From assembly GCA_045612665.1 (NCBI GenBank), contig JAZKZO010000043.1, positions 1 through 25,065 of the forward strand: DNA of 25,065 nt, written 5' to 3'. Both the position numbers and the translations under genes were made by a program. Of the stretch, positions 24,058 through 25,065 are shown one piece after another; position 1 is the stretch's first letter, and each line of letters begins with the position of its first letter. Under the pieces are notes generated by a model that had not been told where the DNA came from, searched no databases, and saw only the letters and a list, made by a program, of their open reading frames with translations. This stretch comes from RGIG2000 sp045612665. GTDB taxonomy: Bacteria; Bacillota; Clostridia; Oscillospirales; CAG-272.

Positions 24058-24133
24058 TGGTCGAAGTGCGGAGGTTCGAACTCCGGGCCTCATGGTCCCG
24101 AACCATGCGCGCTACCAGCTGCGCTACACCTCG
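24058..24133 (-). tRNA. tRNA-Pro (anticodon CGG), complete, carried by the element
   Basis: The 76 nt fold fully on the minus strand. Acceptor CGAGGTG pairs with CACTTCG (one G-U). The D stem is GCGC/GCGC with a GG in the loop, and the anticodon stem is CATGG/CCATG with loop TTCGGGA, giving CGG. The variable loop is five bases, the T stem is CGGAG/CTCCG with TTCGAAC, the discriminator is A, and CCA is encoded. It reads CCG codons. Both halves are identical to the split host gene. It lies 151 bases inside the element's right end, with its own candidate promoter and terminator, and so should replace the disrupted gene. Confidence 0.95.
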
Positions 24134-24140
24134 ATTTTGG

Positions 24141-24169
24141 TAAATATTAAGTTTTTTGCAAGTGGTCAA
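24141..24169 (-). promoter_or_regulatory. Candidate promoter of the carried tRNA-Pro
   Basis: On the minus strand, TTGACC (24169-24164), a 17-base spacer and TATTTA (24146-24141) lie seven bases before the tRNA. The -35 box overlaps an arm-type GTGGTCAA word, so integrase or excisionase binding could affect transcription; that link is inference. Confidence 0.5.
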
Positions 24170-24181
24170 GTCTGTGGTCAA
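24162..24181. promoter_or_regulatory. Candidate integrase arm-binding sites, right end
   Basis: GTGGTCAA occurs twice as a direct repeat, at 24162-24169 and 24174-24181, 12 bases apart start to start and about 105-125 bases inside the right core. The left end has the same word at a similar distance. Confidence 0.45.
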
Positions 24182-24284
24182 AATGGAATTTTGCGAAAAT
24201 TATTGGAGATGTAAAGTGCGAAAAATCAGCCAGTGCAAGGCATTTCGGGATTTTGAAAAAGTTCAATAGTAAGAGTGGCTATTA

Positions 24285-24324
24285 GGTCCCGAACCATGCG
24301 CGCTACCAGCTGCGCTACACCTCG
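24285..24324 (-). pseudogene. 5' half of the split host tRNA-Pro gene
   Basis: The 40 bases are identical to the 5' part of the carried tRNA: acceptor 5' strand, D arm, 5' anticodon stem and loop. Identity stops at the core GGTCCCGAA (24285-24293), left of which is element DNA. The native promoter upstream remains, so a useless 5' half transcript may still be made. Its 3' half is at 2980-3024. Confidence 0.85.
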
Positions 24325-24336
24325 ATTTGCCTAATA

Positions 24337-24365
24337 ATTTTAGCACAAGGGCAATGAAATGTCAA
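24337..24365 (-). promoter_or_regulatory. Native tRNA-Pro promoter, now orphaned
   Basis: On the minus strand, TTGACA (24365-24360), a 17-base spacer and TAAAAT (24342-24337) lie 12 bases before the tRNA 5' half. This is a strong promoter typical of a tRNA gene, supporting this copy as the original locus. Confidence 0.75.
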
Positions 24366-24376
24366 TATGATTTTTA

Positions 24377-24426
24377 AAATAAAAGCACTCGGCAAAATGA
24401 TTTCTTTTTGTCGAGTGCTTATTTTG
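24377..24426 (-). terminator. Terminator of the GH172-type gene
   Basis: AAGCACTCGGCAAAA pairs with TTTTTGTCGAGTGCTT (ending 24420), with one wobble or bulge position. Read on the minus strand, a T-rich tract follows the stem. It directly follows the stop codon at 24427. Confidence 0.7.
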
Positions 24427-25065
24427 TTAGTTAATGATTTCCAAGCCGTCTTTATCGGGAAGCTCGGGATATTCGTCGTCGAGTGTATCCGAATACCAAT
24501 AAGCCACTGACGATATGTCGTCCTGTAAAGGCAAATATCTACCATTGCTACGCCAACCGAGAGCCTGAATTGTTACCTTTAAGCTTTCTTTAAAATACAC
24601 AGGGTCGGTTATATGGAAGCGATACATGTCGAAATATCTTTGCGAAAGATACGTTTTATCGGTCTTACAAACCTTGGAAAGTCCTGTATAAGGTGTCGAA
24701 AATTCGACGTATTCGCCATCAACGTCAAAGTTGTATGCGCCGCCAAAGTAGTCCTCAGTGCCGGTTGTGCAAATTGAAGGGAAGTCTTTATCACCGTCAA
24801 CGTAAAATTTGACCTCGCCCTCGCCCCACCATCCGTTTGATTTAACGCCCCAGTGCATATACGTGCCGATATAGTGTCCGTTGCCCTTTACTTTGTCAAG
24901 AATTGTGTAAGCTTCTTTATACGGAAGCGGATTCACTCTGCGAAATTGTGCGTGGAAATAAAGCGAGCATGGGTCGATTTTCTTTTCCTCGCAATCAAGC
25001 TGATAGTAAACCATGATATCCTCGTCGGCTATGTTTTCTATTTCCACACGGAAGCCCGTAAAATA
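24427..25065 (-). CDS. DUF2961 / glycoside hydrolase family 172 protein, C-terminal 212 aa (partial)
   Basis: The frame stays open to the right edge of the window, so the N-terminus is missing and the internal GTG/ATG codons are not the start. The motif WWGEGEVKFYVDGD followed by FPSICTTGTEDYFGGAY is the hallmark of DUF2961, now glycoside hydrolase family 172, whose characterised members act on fructofuranosides and arabinofuranosides. Family members usually have about 350 residues or more, which fits a half-gene here. It is chromosomal, beyond the element's right boundary. The substrate cannot be told from this part. Confidence 0.9.
   Translation of the reverse strand, partial: YFTGFRVEIENIADEDIMVYYQLDCEEKKIDPCSLYFHAQFRRVNPLPYKEAYTILDKVKGNGHYIGTYMHWGVKSNGWWGEGEVKFYVDGDKDFPSICTTGTEDYFGGAYNFDVDGEYVEFSTPYTGLSKVCKTDKTYLSQRYFDMYRFHITDPVYFKESLKVTIQALGWRSNGRYLPLQDDISSVAYWYSDTLDDEYPELPDKDGLEIIN

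Larger units (their letters stand above)
3016..24293. mobile_element. Integrative and mobilizable element in tRNA-Pro(CGG)
   Basis: The boundaries are the two copies of GGTCCCGAA at 3016-3024 and 24285-24293. Each joins element DNA to one half of a tRNA-Pro gene. Between them lie two tyrosine recombinases, an excisionase-like protein, a MobP3/MobL-type relaxase with an RHH accessory protein, a Rep-like HTH gene with iterons, and a cargo of restriction-modification and other probable defence genes. No VirB4, coupling protein or other mating-pore gene is present, so this is mobilizable rather than self-conjugative. Candidate integrase arm sites (GTGGTCAA) lie about 105-130 bases inside each end. 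An alternative reading is two nested insertions, because a whole tRNA-Pro lies 151 bases inside the right end. Confidence 0.8.

Noticed and set aside
24058..24324. Two nested tRNA-Pro insertions instead of one element with a spare tRNA
   Set aside because: It would need a second 190-bp element without genes. The arm sites and the orphaned native promoter fit a single element better, though nesting is not excluded.

Overview
The window suggests a low-GC Firmicute, most likely an uncultured gut Clostridia member. The evidence is AT-rich DNA, strong AGGAGG-type ribosome binding sites, TTGACA/TATAAT promoters with 17-base spacers, Clostridia-type mobilization genes, and a flanking DUF2961/GH172 sugar-hydrolase gene. 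No species can be named.

Most of the window (about 3016-24293) reads as one integrative and mobilizable element (IME) inserted into a tRNA-Pro(CGG) gene on the minus strand. The host gene is cut in the anticodon loop. Its 5' half, with its promoter, is at 24285-24324, and its 3' half, with its terminator, is at 2980-3024. The two junctions share only the 9-bp core GGTCCCGAA. The element carries a complete tRNA-Pro copy (24058-24133) with its own candidate promoter and terminator just inside its right end, so it appears to bring a spare for the gene it breaks.

Left flank (1-3015): a partial gene end, REP-like short repeats, two genes of unknown function (744-1679; 1729-2670, six membrane segments) behind a large SD-sequestering inverted repeat, and remnants of tRNA ends.

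Left cargo (3364-14862): a type II restriction-modification system with a PD-(D/E)XK nuclease, a double D12 adenine methyltransferase like M.FokI, and a second methyltransferase (3489-7795). It is followed by a small operon of mostly unknown proteins (7972-10012), a HEPN-motif protein (10048-10965), and a two-gene PD-(D/E)XK nuclease plus KAP-like P-loop NTPase cassette (11204-14800). The cassette is bracketed by imperfect 80-bp promoter-bearing direct repeats.

Core (14905-21160): a promoter and a highly folded, terminator-ended noncoding RNA of about 224 nt; four tandem repeats of exactly 62 bp (probable iterons); an HTH Rep-like gene; an excisionase-like gene; a small Cys-rich ORF; a candidate oriT hairpin; an RHH accessory protein; a MobP3/MobL-type relaxase with a Sel1-repeat tail; and two tandem tyrosine recombinases. 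Right cargo (21204-23994): a large DUF4062/TIR-like protein with a HEAT-like C-terminus.

The recombinases and excisionase would move the element in and out of tRNA-Pro. The relaxase, RHH protein and oriT would mobilize it with help from a conjugative element, since no type IV secretion genes are present. The cargo is dominated by probable anti-phage functions. The least explained items are the structured RNA beside the iterons, the nuclease/NTPase pair, and the carried spare tRNA.
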